This document shows, piece by piece, positions 31,359 through 39,821 of a DNA stretch of 64,000 nt. Position 1 is the stretch's first letter, and each line of letters begins with the position of its first letter. The notes below the pieces were generated by a model. The model was given only the letters and a program-made list of their open reading frames with translations, searched no databases and was not told the origin of the DNA. Position numbers and translations under genes: made by a program. This DNA is from Hyphomicrobium sp. NDB2Meth4 (lineage in GTDB: Bacteria; Pseudomonadota; Alphaproteobacteria; Rhizobiales; Hyphomicrobiaceae): assembly GCF_900117445.1 (NCBI RefSeq), contig NZ_FPEJ01000001.1, forward strand, positions 186,001 through 250,000, read 5' to 3'.

Positions 31359-31733
31359 ATGGGACGTCCACTGATTGGACTATTTCTGACGACCCTGCTG
31401 GCGCCCTTGGCCGCACACGCGGAAGATCTTGAGATCGCCTTCAACGATCACTGCCGGGAATGTCATTCGTTCGTGAAGGACGACAATCGCATCGGCCCCT
31501 CGCTCTATGGCGTCGTAGGCCGCAAGGCGGGAACAGAGCCGGGCTTCAGCTACAGCATGTCGATGAAGGATTCCGGCATCACCTGGACGCCAACGGTGCT
31601 CGATCAATGGATCGCTAATCCGGGAGCCGTTGTGCCCGGCAACGCGATGAGCCCGCCCTTCAACGGGATCTCCGATCCGGAAACGCGCAAGCGCATCATC
31701 GCTTTCCTGTCATCGATCTCCCCGCAGCACTAA
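31359..31733 (+). CDS. Class I cytochrome c
   Basis: A 124-residue periplasmic monohaem cytochrome. The signal peptide ends at AHA21; the haem site is CRECH (Cys32, Cys35, His36) and the distal ligand is probably the Met in GNAMSPPF. The GPSLYGVVGRKAG segment is typical of cytochrome c2/c550. GGAGGAG precedes the ATG. In a methylotroph it could accept electrons from cytochrome cL, but this is inference since it is unlinked to mxa. Confidence 0.93.
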   Translation: MGRPLIGLFLTTLLAPLAAHAEDLEIAFNDHCRECHSFVKDDNRIGPSLYGVVGRKAGTEPGFSYSMSMKDSGITWTPTVLDQWIANPGAVVPGNAMSPPFNGISDPETRKRIIAFLSSISPQH

Positions 31734-31828
31734 ACTTCAATCGACGCTCTAGCCGCCAAGCCACCTCCCGGCCTACGCCCGTTTGGCGTAGAGAGAATGC
31801 AAGCGCGTTCCACGTTCCCACCAGCTTC

Positions 31829-31883
31829 GTCGCCGAAGGCGACCAGGGCGCAAAGCGCCCCGCGCCAATGGCGCGGCCATCAA
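31829..31883. repeat. Triple-hairpin repeat, copy 2
   Basis: GTCGCC-GAA-GGCGAC, GGGCGC-AAA-GCGCCC and CGCGCC-AAT-GGCGCG in direct succession, then GCCATCAAC. Same order and spacing as at 7411-7464 with compensated stem changes. It sits between the cytochrome c gene and the second pqqA terminator, in non-coding DNA. Confidence 0.5.
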
Positions 31884-31933
31884 CTCGCGCGCCCTTCCCG
31901 CAAGACAATCGCTCATCAACGCGAGTGACGCGC

Positions 31934-31964
31934 AAAAAAAAAAAGGCGGCCCAGTCGGACCGCC
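31934..31964 (-). terminator. Intrinsic terminator of second pqqA
   Basis: On the minus strand GGCGGTCC and GGGCCGCC pair (eight pairs, one G-U) around GACT and are followed by eleven T. It begins 30 bases after the pqqA stop. Confidence 0.9.
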
Positions 31965-31993
31965 GTCACCGTTCCTTCAGTGCAGAAATCGAC

Positions 31994-32083
31994 TTAGATG
32001 ATGTCGATCTCGGCCGGCATGTAGGAGGTGACCTCGAGGCCAACTTCCTGCTCGCGAACGGCCGGCTTGCTCCAAACCTTCAT
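31994..32083 (-). CDS. pqqA: PQQ precursor peptide PqqA (copy 2)
   Basis: A 29-residue peptide beginning MKVWSKPAVREQ and identical to copy 1 from residue 9 onward, including Glu17 and Tyr21 that become the PQQ skeleton. GAGGAGG lies nine bases before the ATG. It is monocistronic, with its own terminator, 140 bases downstream of polA on the same strand. Two almost equal precursor genes without pqqBCDE suggest dosage or differential control of precursor supply. Confidence 0.94.
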   Translation of the reverse strand: MKVWSKPAVREQEVGLEVTSYMPAEIDII

Positions 32084-32223
32084 CTTGTTTCCTCCTCAAC
32101 GGCCGGACGACCTATTCATCAGGCCTGTGCGAATTATCTAGGCAACCGCGTCGATACGCGCCAATCGCGTTTTCTTGTGCCAGATATAAGCCGCCCTGAT
32201 ACGGTTATAATGTTGCGTCGGCT

Positions 32224-35214
32224 TTAGTGCGCTGCTTCCCAATTATCAGCGGCTTTTGCGTCGACATGGATCGGCACCTTGAGCTTCACCACCGGTAGCG
32301 CCGCGCCTTCCATCACCCTCTTCACGATTGCGAGAGCGCTCGGCACCTCGGCTTCCGCCACTTCGAACACGAGTTCGTCGTGCACCTGCAAGAGCATTCG
32401 CGTCGACCGGAGTCCAGCCTCTTCCAGTGCCTCGGGCATTCGGATCATCGCCCGGCGGATGATGTCGGCGGCCGAGCCCTGGATCGGCGCGTTGATCGCC
32501 GCGCGCTCGAGGAACCCGCGCATCGATGGGTTGCGCGTATTGATTTCGGGGTAATGGATGCGCCGCCCGAAGATTGTCTCCACGAAGCCGCGTTCGTGCG
32601 CCACGCGCTTGGTCTCGTCCATGTACGCGCGAATACCCGGAAACCGCTCGAAATAGGTGGCGATGTAAGCCGCCGCCTCCTCGCGCGCGATGCCCAGCTG
32701 GTTGGCGAGCCCGAACGCCGAGATGCCATAGATGATGCCGAAGTTGATCGCCTTCGCGCGCCGCCGCACCTCGCTCGGCATCCCCTCCACCGGCACCCCG
32801 AACATCTCCGATGCCGTCATGGCATGAATGTCGAGCCCGTCGTCGAACGCCTTCTTGAGCTGCGGGATATCGGCGATGTGCGCCAGCACGCGCAATTCGA
32901 TCTGGCTGTAGTCGGCCGAGATCAGCTGCTTGCCCGGCTCGGCGATGAACGCCGTGCGGATTTCGCGCCCCTCCTTCGTGCGGATGGGGATGTTCTGCAG
33001 GTTCGGCTCCGACGAGGCGAGCCGCCCTGTCGTGGTCGCGCCTAGAGCATAGCTCGTGTGGATGCGTCCCGTGCCGCCGTGCACGTAGCTGGGCAGCGCG
33101 TCCGTATAGGTCGAGCGCAGCTTCGTCAGCTGCCGCCACTCCAGCATGGTGTTGATCAGCCGCCGCGCATCATCCGGCAGATCTTCGTTCGCGGCGAGAT
33201 CATCGAGCAGCCCCGCACGCGTCTCCCATTGTCCGCTCTTGGTGCGCTTGCCGCCCGGAAGCTGCAGCCGGTCGAACAGCAGCTCGCCGAGCTGCCGCGG
33301 CGATCCGAGGTTGAACTTGTGCCCGACAAGCCCGTTCACTTCCTCCTCCAGCCGCGCCACGCCCTGCGCGAACGTCGAGGACAGCCGCGAAAGAATGCCG
33401 CCATCGACGCGGATGCCTGCGCGCTCCATTTCCGCGATCACCGGAATGAGCGGCCGCTCCAGCGTTTCATAGACGGTTGCGACGCGCTCAGCCGCAAGCC
33501 GCGGCTTCAGCAGCATCCACAGCCGCAACGTGACGTCGGCATCCTCGGCCGCATACTCCGTCGCCTTGTCGAGCGGCGCCTGCGCGAACGTGCGCTCCGA
33601 CTTTTTCTTCCCCGGCACATGCGCGATCACCTGATCGAAGGTTATGCACGTATGCCCAAGGTGCTTCATGGCCAGATCGTCCATGCCGTGCGAGCCGCGC
33701 CCCGCATCGAGCGCGTACGACATCAGCATCGTGTCATCGACCGGCGCGACATTGATCCCGTGCTGCGCCAGCACATTGAGGTCGAACTTGATGTTCTGCC
33801 CGATCTTCAGGATCGAAGGGTCTTCCAGCAGCGGCTTCAGCAGCACCAGCGCATCGACCACCGGAATCTGCTGGATGCCGTCATGACTGCCGAAGTCGAA
33901 GGCATCCGACGCCGCGCGATGGCCGAGCGGCACGTAGCACGCTTCACCCGGCGCCAACGCCATCGAGAAACCGACCAGCTCAGCCACCATCGGATCGAGC
34001 GACGTGGTCTCGGTGTCGAATGAGACATGCCCGGCATCGTATGCTTTGCCGATCCACGCTTCGAGCCGCTCGCGCGTCGTTACGGTTTCATACTTTGAGC
34101 GATCGAATGGCGCCCGCGCCCGCTGCGCGACTTCGGCCAAGCCTGCCACTGGCGATTCAGCTATCGCCTCCCCGCTGGCTGCGGCAGCCGGCCCGGCGCT
34201 AGCTTTCCGTCCCTTCGTCGGCACCGTCGAGCCGACCGACACGGCAACCGGTGCTGGCGCCTCGACGCCCAGCGCCTCGGCAATGCGCCGCGTCAGCGTG
34301 TTGAACTCCATGAGCTGCAGGAAGCCCAGCAGCGTCTCCGGCTGCGGATCTTGAACGCCCAGCGCGTCGGCGCCGATTAGCCCCGGCACATCCTGTTTCA
34401 ATCGCACCAGCTCGCGCGAGACCCGGGCCTGGTCCGCAAACTCGATCAGCTTCTCGCGCCGCTTCGGCTGCTTGATCTCGCCTGCGCGCTCCAGCAGGGA
34501 ATCGAGGTCGCCGTATTCGTTGATCAGCTCTGCCGCCGTCTTGATGCCGATCCCCGGCACGCCCGGCACGTTGTCAGTCGAATCGCCTGCCAGCGACTGC
34601 ACGTCGACAACCTTCTCCGGCGGCACGCCGAACTTCTCCATCACCTCATCGCGCCCGAGCTTTTTCGACTTCATCGCGTCGAACATCACGACGCCGGGTT
34701 GCACCAGCTGCATCAGGTCTTTGTCGGACGAGACGATCGTCACGTCGCCGCCCGCCTCGACCACCTCGCGGGCGTACGTGGCGATGAGGTCGTCCGCCTC
34801 GTAGCCTTCCAGCTCCAGGCAAGCGACGTTGAACGCCTTCACCGCGTCGCGAATGAGCGGAAACTGCGGGATGAGCTCGTCCGGCGGCGGGGGCCGGTTC
34901 GCCTTGTATTGATCATAGATCGCGTTCCGATAGTTCTCGCGCGAGGCATCGAAGATCACCGCAAGATGCGTCGGCGCCTCCGAAGCCTTGGTTTCACGCA
35001 GCAGCTTCCACAGCATCGCGCAGAACCCATGCACCGCCCCGACCGGCAGCCCGTCCGACGGGCGCGTCAGCGGCGGCAAGGCATGGAAGGCGCGGAAGAT
35101 GTAGCCCGACCCGTCGATCAGATAGACATGACTGCCCTTGATGATGGGCGTCGCCTCTCCATCGGGCACGGTCGACGTCGAAGCCGTTTTGGCTTTGCTC
35201 TTGGTATCGCTCAT
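32224..35214 (-). CDS. polA: DNA polymerase I
   Basis: A 996-residue protein with three domains: N-terminal 5'-3' exonuclease (YLIDGSGYIFRAFHALPPL, later SLAGDSTDNVPGVPGIG), a 3'-5' proofreading exonuclease that looks intact (SFDTETTSLDPM with Asp and Glu), and family A polymerase (motif A DYSQIELRVLAH, motif C HDELVFEV). It removes RNA primers and repairs DNA. The ATG at 35214 is chosen; the longer frame to 35307 lies in the promoter region and has poor composition. Confidence 0.97.
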   Translation of the reverse strand: MSDTKSKAKTASTSTVPDGEATPIIKGSHVYLIDGSGYIFRAFHALPPLTRPSDGLPVGAVHGFCAMLWKLLRETKASEAPTHLAVIFDASRENYRNAIYDQYKANRPPPPDELIPQFPLIRDAVKAFNVACLELEGYEADDLIATYAREVVEAGGDVTIVSSDKDLMQLVQPGVVMFDAMKSKKLGRDEVMEKFGVPPEKVVDVQSLAGDSTDNVPGVPGIGIKTAAELINEYGDLDSLLERAGEIKQPKRREKLIEFADQARVSRELVRLKQDVPGLIGADALGVQDPQPETLLGFLQLMEFNTLTRRIAEALGVEAPAPVAVSVGSTVPTKGRKASAGPAAAASGEAIAESPVAGLAEVAQRARAPFDRSKYETVTTRERLEAWIGKAYDAGHVSFDTETTSLDPMVAELVGFSMALAPGEACYVPLGHRAASDAFDFGSHDGIQQIPVVDALVLLKPLLEDPSILKIGQNIKFDLNVLAQHGINVAPVDDTMLMSYALDAGRGSHGMDDLAMKHLGHTCITFDQVIAHVPGKKKSERTFAQAPLDKATEYAAEDADVTLRLWMLLKPRLAAERVATVYETLERPLIPVIAEMERAGIRVDGGILSRLSSTFAQGVARLEEEVNGLVGHKFNLGSPRQLGELLFDRLQLPGGKRTKSGQWETRAGLLDDLAANEDLPDDARRLINTMLEWRQLTKLRSTYTDALPSYVHGGTGRIHTSYALGATTTGRLASSEPNLQNIPIRTKEGREIRTAFIAEPGKQLISADYSQIELRVLAHIADIPQLKKAFDDGLDIHAMTASEMFGVPVEGMPSEVRRRAKAINFGIIYGISAFGLANQLGIAREEAAAYIATYFERFPGIRAYMDETKRVAHERGFVETIFGRRIHYPEINTRNPSMRGFLERAAINAPIQGSAADIIRRAMIRMPEALEEAGLRSTRMLLQVHDELVFEVAEAEVPSALAIVKRVMEGAALPVVKLKVPIHVDAKAADNWEAAH

Positions 35215-35404
35215 GGATTGGGTTCTGGTCCTGCCTGAAGCCGGACTATAGGGGCTCGTGGCCGGCCGGTCAGCACACCGGCACCAGTCATATGGGGATT
35301 GAGACACCAGGATAAAGCGCTTCCGCGCACGCCTCGGGCATCCCCCGCGATACCTCGCGCCGCATTTGCCCGAACCGGATGAATAGGCTATCTAGCGCCT
35401 TCAA

Positions 35405-35481
<77 letters not shown>

Positions 35482-35643
35482 ATGCGGTCCTCTGGGCCGC
35501 GCCAGTTTAGCACGCTTCAAATCATCCTCTGGGCGGAAGTCGAGCGAAGCGTCCGCCTACAAGCAACAGGCGAATAACGGAGATCGCGCGACTGCGTCGT
35601 CGTCGCGATCCGCCTTGAAGCGGGCAGGTACCCCGGATGTCGA

Positions 35644-36294
35644 TCAGCGGTTCTGACCGGCTGCTCTGATGGTGTCCTGAAGGGCACTCCGGTGGGCGGG
35701 GCCCGCAAATCCAAGAAGCACCGTGGAGATTGCGCCGCACACTTTACGGTGCAGCTCAGCATCGTCAATTTCGCCAGCAATCCAGAACGAGAGGCAGCCG
35801 CGGATAGTAAAGGCAATTTGCTCGGCGAGGGATGCCTCAGCGGTGCTGCGGCTTGAAGGCGCGATGCCATCGAACTTGCCCAGGGCCTCCGCCCACAGAG
35901 CTCGGGAACGCTTGTGCACTGCGCTGGTACCGGTGTTAGGAGCGCTGAGCGAGCCGACGACGGTGCGATAGACCTTCGGCTGCTCCAGCAAAAGCGTAAC
36001 CGCAATCTGGGCCATAGCCAGAACGCGATCGATTGCGTTGCCGGAAGGGGCATCGGTTCTGAACCGATCGGACATGCGGTCGATTATCCGCGCCGAGAGC
36101 GCCTGCATAATCGCGTTCTTGCTGCCGAAATGATTGAACGGTGTCGCGAAACCGACGCCAGCCTCCAGCGCTAAGGCCCGCATCGAAAAATCTCCCGCAT
36201 CGTCCCGCGCCAGCAGCCGTTCGGCGGCATCGAGGACAACATCTCTGACGAGTTGCCGGTTGCGCTCGCGCAGGGAAGGGACGGTATCCGTCAT
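35644..36294 (-). CDS. TetR-family transcriptional regulator
   Basis: A 216-residue DNA-binding repressor. The N-terminal helix-turn-helix is seen in AERLLARDDAGDFSMRALAL, then EAGVGFATPFNHFGSKNAIM; the rest is a helical ligand domain. It is divergent from an SDR oxidoreductase gene with a perfect 20-bp palindrome between them, so it most likely represses that gene and itself. Ligand unknown. The ATG at 36294 is preferred to the one at 36321. Confidence 0.92.
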   Translation of the reverse strand: MTDTVPSLRERNRQLVRDVVLDAAERLLARDDAGDFSMRALALEAGVGFATPFNHFGSKNAIMQALSARIIDRMSDRFRTDAPSGNAIDRVLAMAQIAVTLLLEQPKVYRTVVGSLSAPNTGTSAVHKRSRALWAEALGKFDGIAPSSRSTAEASLAEQIAFTIRGCLSFWIAGEIDDAELHRKVCGAISTVLLGFAGPAHRSALQDTIRAAGQNR

Positions 36295-36329
36295 GCGGTC
36301 CCTAGTGCTATTGACCACCAAATCGAAAT

Positions 36330-36349
36330 ATCTATATCATGATATAGAT
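36330..36349. promoter_or_regulatory. TetR operator candidate, perfect palindrome
   Basis: ATCTATATCATGATATAGAT is its own reverse complement over all 20 bases. It lies between the divergent tetR and SDR starts (36 and 48 bases away), the expected site for an autoregulating TetR repressor. It is much more AT-rich than its surroundings. Confidence 0.75.
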
Positions 36350-36396
36350 CATAGAGCATGATATGTAAATGCTGATAGAGGCACAGGAGTCGCAGC

Positions 36397-37236
36397 ATGG
36401 CGCAGTCCCCAAAGACCTTCTTGATAACGGGCATAAGCTCCGGCCTCGGCGCGGCATTTGCCGACGCCGCTCTGGCGGCGGGACACCGCGTCGTGGGAAC
36501 ACTACGCAGCGCGGAAAAGGCCGCAGACTTCGAGGCGAAAGCGCCCGGCCGCGCCCACGCGTTGCTGCTCGACGTCACGGACTACGCTGCCATCCCTGCT
36601 GCACTGGCCGAAGCGGAGCGCCTGGGCGGTCCCATCGAAGTTCTAGTGAACAATGCCGGTTATGGTCATGAGGGCGCATTGGAAGAGTCGTCTATGGACG
36701 ACCTCATCCGGCAGTTCGCTGCCAACGTCTTCGGCGCGGTCGCGATGATGAAAGCTGTATTACCAGGAATGCGGCAGCGCCGTTCCGGCCGCATCATCAA
36801 TGTCACCTCGATGGGCGGATTCATCACGTTGCCGGGCATCTCCTATTACTGCGGCAGCAAGTTCGCCCTCGAAGGCATCTCTGAAGCACTCGGCAAGGAG
36901 GTGAAACCGTTCGGCATCCATGTGACTGCACTCGCACCGGGCCAATTCCGAACCGATTGGGCCGGGCGGTCTATGGATCGCACGCCGCGAAGCATCCCCG
37001 ATTACGATGCGGTGATCGACCCGATCCGCGCAGCACGGCAGGTCAAGAGCGGCAAACAGCCTGGTGACCCAGCGAAGGCGGCGCAGGCGCTGCTCAAGTT
37101 GATCGCGTCCGATGATCCGCCAGCCCGGCTCTATTTGGGCGACGATGCGCTGGATCTCGTTGGGAAGAAATTGGATCAGATGAAGGCAGAGATCACCGCC
37201 TGGGAAGCCGTCTCGCGCGCGACGAACTTTGGATAA
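36397..37236 (+). CDS. Short-chain dehydrogenase/reductase
   Basis: A 279-residue classical SDR oxidoreductase. NAD(P)-binding TGISSGLGAAFA, the structural VNNAGYGHEG, the catalytic Ser in INVTSMGG and the YYCGSKFALEG motif (Tyr and Lys) are all present. Arg37 after TL favours NADPH. Substrate unknown. Divergent from and probably controlled by the TetR gene. Confidence 0.93.
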   Translation: MAQSPKTFLITGISSGLGAAFADAALAAGHRVVGTLRSAEKAADFEAKAPGRAHALLLDVTDYAAIPAALAEAERLGGPIEVLVNNAGYGHEGALEESSMDDLIRQFAANVFGAVAMMKAVLPGMRQRRSGRIINVTSMGGFITLPGISYYCGSKFALEGISEALGKEVKPFGIHVTALAPGQFRTDWAGRSMDRTPRSIPDYDAVIDPIRAARQVKSGKQPGDPAKAAQALLKLIASDDPPARLYLGDDALDLVGKKLDQMKAEITAWEAVSRATNFG

Positions 37237-37309
37237 CGGCAGGCGATCGGGGCAGTCATTGCGAACAGGAAAGGAGACGGCTTCTTCCCATTGTCGGCCC
37301 GGCAATATA

Positions 37310-37414
37310 CTATGGTTCCAGCTCCAAGGCCTCGGCACACTCTGTCAATTGAGCCTCAAAGTCTTCCAGAGCGGCAAGCAAAGAGTTCGAACTTTCTCCA
37401 CTTGGATGCGCCAT
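37310..37414 (-). CDS. Possible 34-residue acidic peptide
   Basis: ATG at 37414 with AAGG six bases upstream opens a 34-residue acidic, helix-prone peptide (MAHPSGESSNSLLAALEDFE, then a Glu/Leu-rich end). It is convergent with the SDR gene. Composition is unlike that of neighbouring shadow frames, but length and lack of known family keep confidence low. Confidence 0.3.
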   Translation of the reverse strand: MAHPSGESSNSLLAALEDFEAQLTECAEALELEP

Positions 37415-37652
37415 TCGGACCTTTGAATGCCGCCTGCCGGCCGAGTGACCATTTCGCGGCAGATCGCCGCCGCCGACAGCCCGCCCCTGGGGACTCCGAC
37501 AACACCAGTCGACCGTGATCACCGACGGCCTGGCATCTTTTGCTCCAAGTTGGCTCGGTTTTAGCCGGCTCTCGAGAGCCCGATGCACTACTTGCCTGCA
37601 CGAAACTATTCTAGAAAGTAGGCGTTCTCCTCGCTTTAGAGCCTCGTGTCTC

Positions 37653-38696
37653 ATGCCGAAATTTCGCTTCGCACCGTCCGGGGCTGGGATGGCCCAGCGC
37701 GTCCGCGAGTTCGACTGGAGCTCCACAGCTTTAGGCGATGTCGACACATGGCCATCCGAGCTGAAGTCGGCCGTCGGCTACTTGCTGGATTGCAAATTCC
37801 CAAGCGCGATCGTGTGGGGCCCGGGCCTGACCACAATTTATAACGACGCCTTCCTGCCGATCCTCGGTGACAAGCCAAGTACGCTCGGAAAGTCCTTCGC
37901 CGAGATTTGGCACGAGGCATGGCCGAAAATCGGTTCGATGGTCGAGCAGGCGTACGCGGGCGAAGCAGTCTTCGTCGAAAACTTCCCTCTCGTCGTTGAG
38001 CGCTATGACCGGCCCGAACAGGCCTATTTCACGTTCTGCTATTCGCCACTTCGAATGGCCGACGGATCGATTGGCGGAATGATGGACACTGTCGTCGAGA
38101 CGACGCAAACAGTGGACGCCCACGCCCATAGAAAGTTACTGAGCGAAGAACTCACTCACCGATTGAAGAACACTATTTCAGTAGTGCAAGCGATCGCTAG
38201 GCAAACCCTGAAACCGGCGGTCGATCGAGAGACGCTGGACACGTTCGAAAACCGGCTGAACGCCCTGGGGCTGGCGCACGAGGCCTTGACGAACGGCGGC
38301 TGGACTAAAGCGTCGGTGAAATCGATTGCCGAAACGGCCTTGTCTCTCATTTCAGACCGCAGCAAAATTGATCTGCAAACCTGTAACGTCGAGGTGGGCC
38401 CCAAGACGGCTCTCTCCTTATCGCTATTGCTGCACGAGCTTGCCACCAACGCCGAAAAGTACGGGGCGCTATCGCAGGACTCCGGACGGGTGAAAGTCCG
38501 CTTTGAGGTCCATAGCGGCTCGCTCATTTTGCATTGGACAGAGAGCGGTGGCCCCACTGTCAAACAGCCCGCCAGCAAAGGCTTCGGCTCACGCATCATA
38601 AATATGGGCCTAGGCGGCAAGGTCGATTGCGATTTTCGTCCGGAAGGCCTTGTGCTCCGCGCCGAAGCGCCGCTGTCTCAGGTGCAACGGAGCTGA
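37653..38696 (+). CDS. PAS-containing HWE-family sensor histidine kinase
   Basis: A 347-residue soluble kinase without membrane segments. The N-terminal PAS-like sensor domain (about residues 15-155) contains AIVWGPGLTTIYNDAFLPIL. The HWE kinase core has the phospho-acceptor His169 in ELTHRLKNT, the N-box HELATNAEKYGAL and the HWTESGG (WxE) motif. No response regulator is adjacent, so it is an orphan. Many HWE kinases feed the PhyR general stress pathway; that link is inference. The start ATG lacks a strong ribosome site. Confidence 0.9.
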   Translation: MPKFRFAPSGAGMAQRVREFDWSSTALGDVDTWPSELKSAVGYLLDCKFPSAIVWGPGLTTIYNDAFLPILGDKPSTLGKSFAEIWHEAWPKIGSMVEQAYAGEAVFVENFPLVVERYDRPEQAYFTFCYSPLRMADGSIGGMMDTVVETTQTVDAHAHRKLLSEELTHRLKNTISVVQAIARQTLKPAVDRETLDTFENRLNALGLAHEALTNGGWTKASVKSIAETALSLISDRSKIDLQTCNVEVGPKTALSLSLLLHELATNAEKYGALSQDSGRVKVRFEVHSGSLILHWTESGGPTVKQPASKGFGSRIINMGLGGKVDCDFRPEGLVLRAEAPLSQVQRS

Positions 38697-38914
38697 GCGA
38701 TTGCCGCGCACGTGCCCACGCCGCGCCGCCAATTATCGCCCTTAAGCCCGCGCCCTGAACAACTCGACCGCGTCCTCTTCATACCTGTTGAGCGCGGCTT
38801 CGATGCGGCTGAAGCCTTGCCGGCGCACGCCAGCGCGTCGCGTCACGATGGCAGGCGTCCGTTTCACCCAGGCAACCAGTGGTCAAAGCAAGCCAGCTAG
38901 CCCCGAATTTTTCG

Positions 38915-38929
38915 GTTGAATAATTCAAC
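38915..38929. promoter_or_regulatory. ArsR operator candidate
   Basis: GTTGAATAATTCAAC, a perfect 15-base palindrome with central A, 21 bases upstream of the arsR start in an AT-rich island. ArsR-family repressors typically bind TTGAA-type dyads over their own promoter. A second weaker dyad (TTCAT/ATGAA) overlaps the start codon. Confidence 0.6.
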
Positions 38930-38949
38930 GATCATTGTATTCATGAGTA

Positions 38950-39303
38950 ATGAACACAAAGCAAGCCGTCACATCTCTGGCAGCGCTCGCGCATGAGCAG
39001 CGCCTTGGCATCTTCCGCCGCTTGGTGCGGCAGGGCCCGAACGGCCTTGCAGCTTACGAGATCGCGGAAGCCATCGGCGCGACGCCGACAGCAACCTCGT
39101 TCCACCTGAAGGAGTTGGATCGCTCTGGTCTGCTGCACGCTAGTCGGCATGGCCGATACGTGCGCTACGCGGTCAACGTCGAAGGCATGCGCAAACTGCT
39201 CGAATATCTGACCGAAGACTGTTGCCAGGGTCAGCCCGAGCTGTGCGGCACGACATTCAAAAAAGGAAAGTCACTCTGTTCGAGTAAGGGAGGCAAACCA
39301 TGA
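38950..39303 (+). CDS. arsR: ArsR-family arsenic-responsive repressor
   Basis: A 117-residue winged-helix repressor: AALAHEQRLGIFRRLVRQGP, then the recognition-helix region ATPTATSFHLKELDRSGLL. Metalloid-sensing cysteines are likely C-terminal (EDCCQGQPELCG, with a further KSLCSS), as in type-2 ArsR proteins, rather than in the DNA-binding helix. First gene of the ars operon; its stop overlaps the next start (ATGA). Confidence 0.93.
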   Translation: MNTKQAVTSLAALAHEQRLGIFRRLVRQGPNGLAAYEIAEAIGATPTATSFHLKELDRSGLLHASRHGRYVRYAVNVEGMRKLLEYLTEDCCQGQPELCGTTFKKGKSLCSSKGGKP

Positions 39304-39821
39304 CCCAGCAACCGCTCAATGTGCTCTTTCTCTGCACGCATAATTCCGCCCGATCCATCATCGCCGAAACTGTCATGAACCGGCTAGGAGCGGGAAAATT
39401 CAAGGCCTACAGCGCCGGCAGCCAGCCAACCGGACGCGTCCATCCCTACGCCGTCGAACTGTTGCAGCAGCTCGGCTACGACACGTCGGGCCTACGCTCC
39501 AAATCCTGGGAAGAGTTCAGCGCACCCGGCGCACCGCAGCTCGATTTCGTATTCACCGTCTGCGACAACGCCGCTAACGAGACGTGCCCCTTTTGGCCCG
39601 GCCAACCCGTCAGCGCGCATTGGGGCCTCCCCGATCCATCCGCGGCAGAAGGTACGGAAACCGAGAAGCGTCTGGCCTTCGCCGATACGCACAGAATGCT
39701 CTATCAACGCATCGGCATTTTCGTGAACCTTCCGTTGCAGTCTCTCGACAAGCTTTCGCTACAGCAGCGCCTGGACGACATCGGCCGCGTGCAGATGACG
39801 ACCGAGACGGAGAAGGCGTAA
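39300..39821 (+). CDS. arsC: Arsenate reductase, low-MW phosphatase type
   Basis: A 173-residue enzyme reducing arsenate to arsenite. It has the phosphatase P-loop CTHNSAR (Cys12 to Arg18), the LPDPS loop with general-acid Asp, and a further Cys pair (VCDNAANETCPFW) for the thioredoxin-coupled cascade. It overlaps arsR at its start and acr3 at its end. A second, unrelated reductase lies two genes later. Confidence 0.93.
   Translation: MTQQPLNVLFLCTHNSARSIIAETVMNRLGAGKFKAYSAGSQPTGRVHPYAVELLQQLGYDTSGLRSKSWEEFSAPGAPQLDFVFTVCDNAANETCPFWPGQPVSAHWGLPDPSAAEGTETEKRLAFADTHRMLYQRIGIFVNLPLQSLDKLSLQQRLDDIGRVQMTTETEKA

Noticed and set aside
38700-38949. Short minus-strand frame ending near 38755 with a helical, acidic end
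   Set aside because: Only about 45 codons, GTG start without a ribosome site; could be a gene remnant but evidence is too thin.
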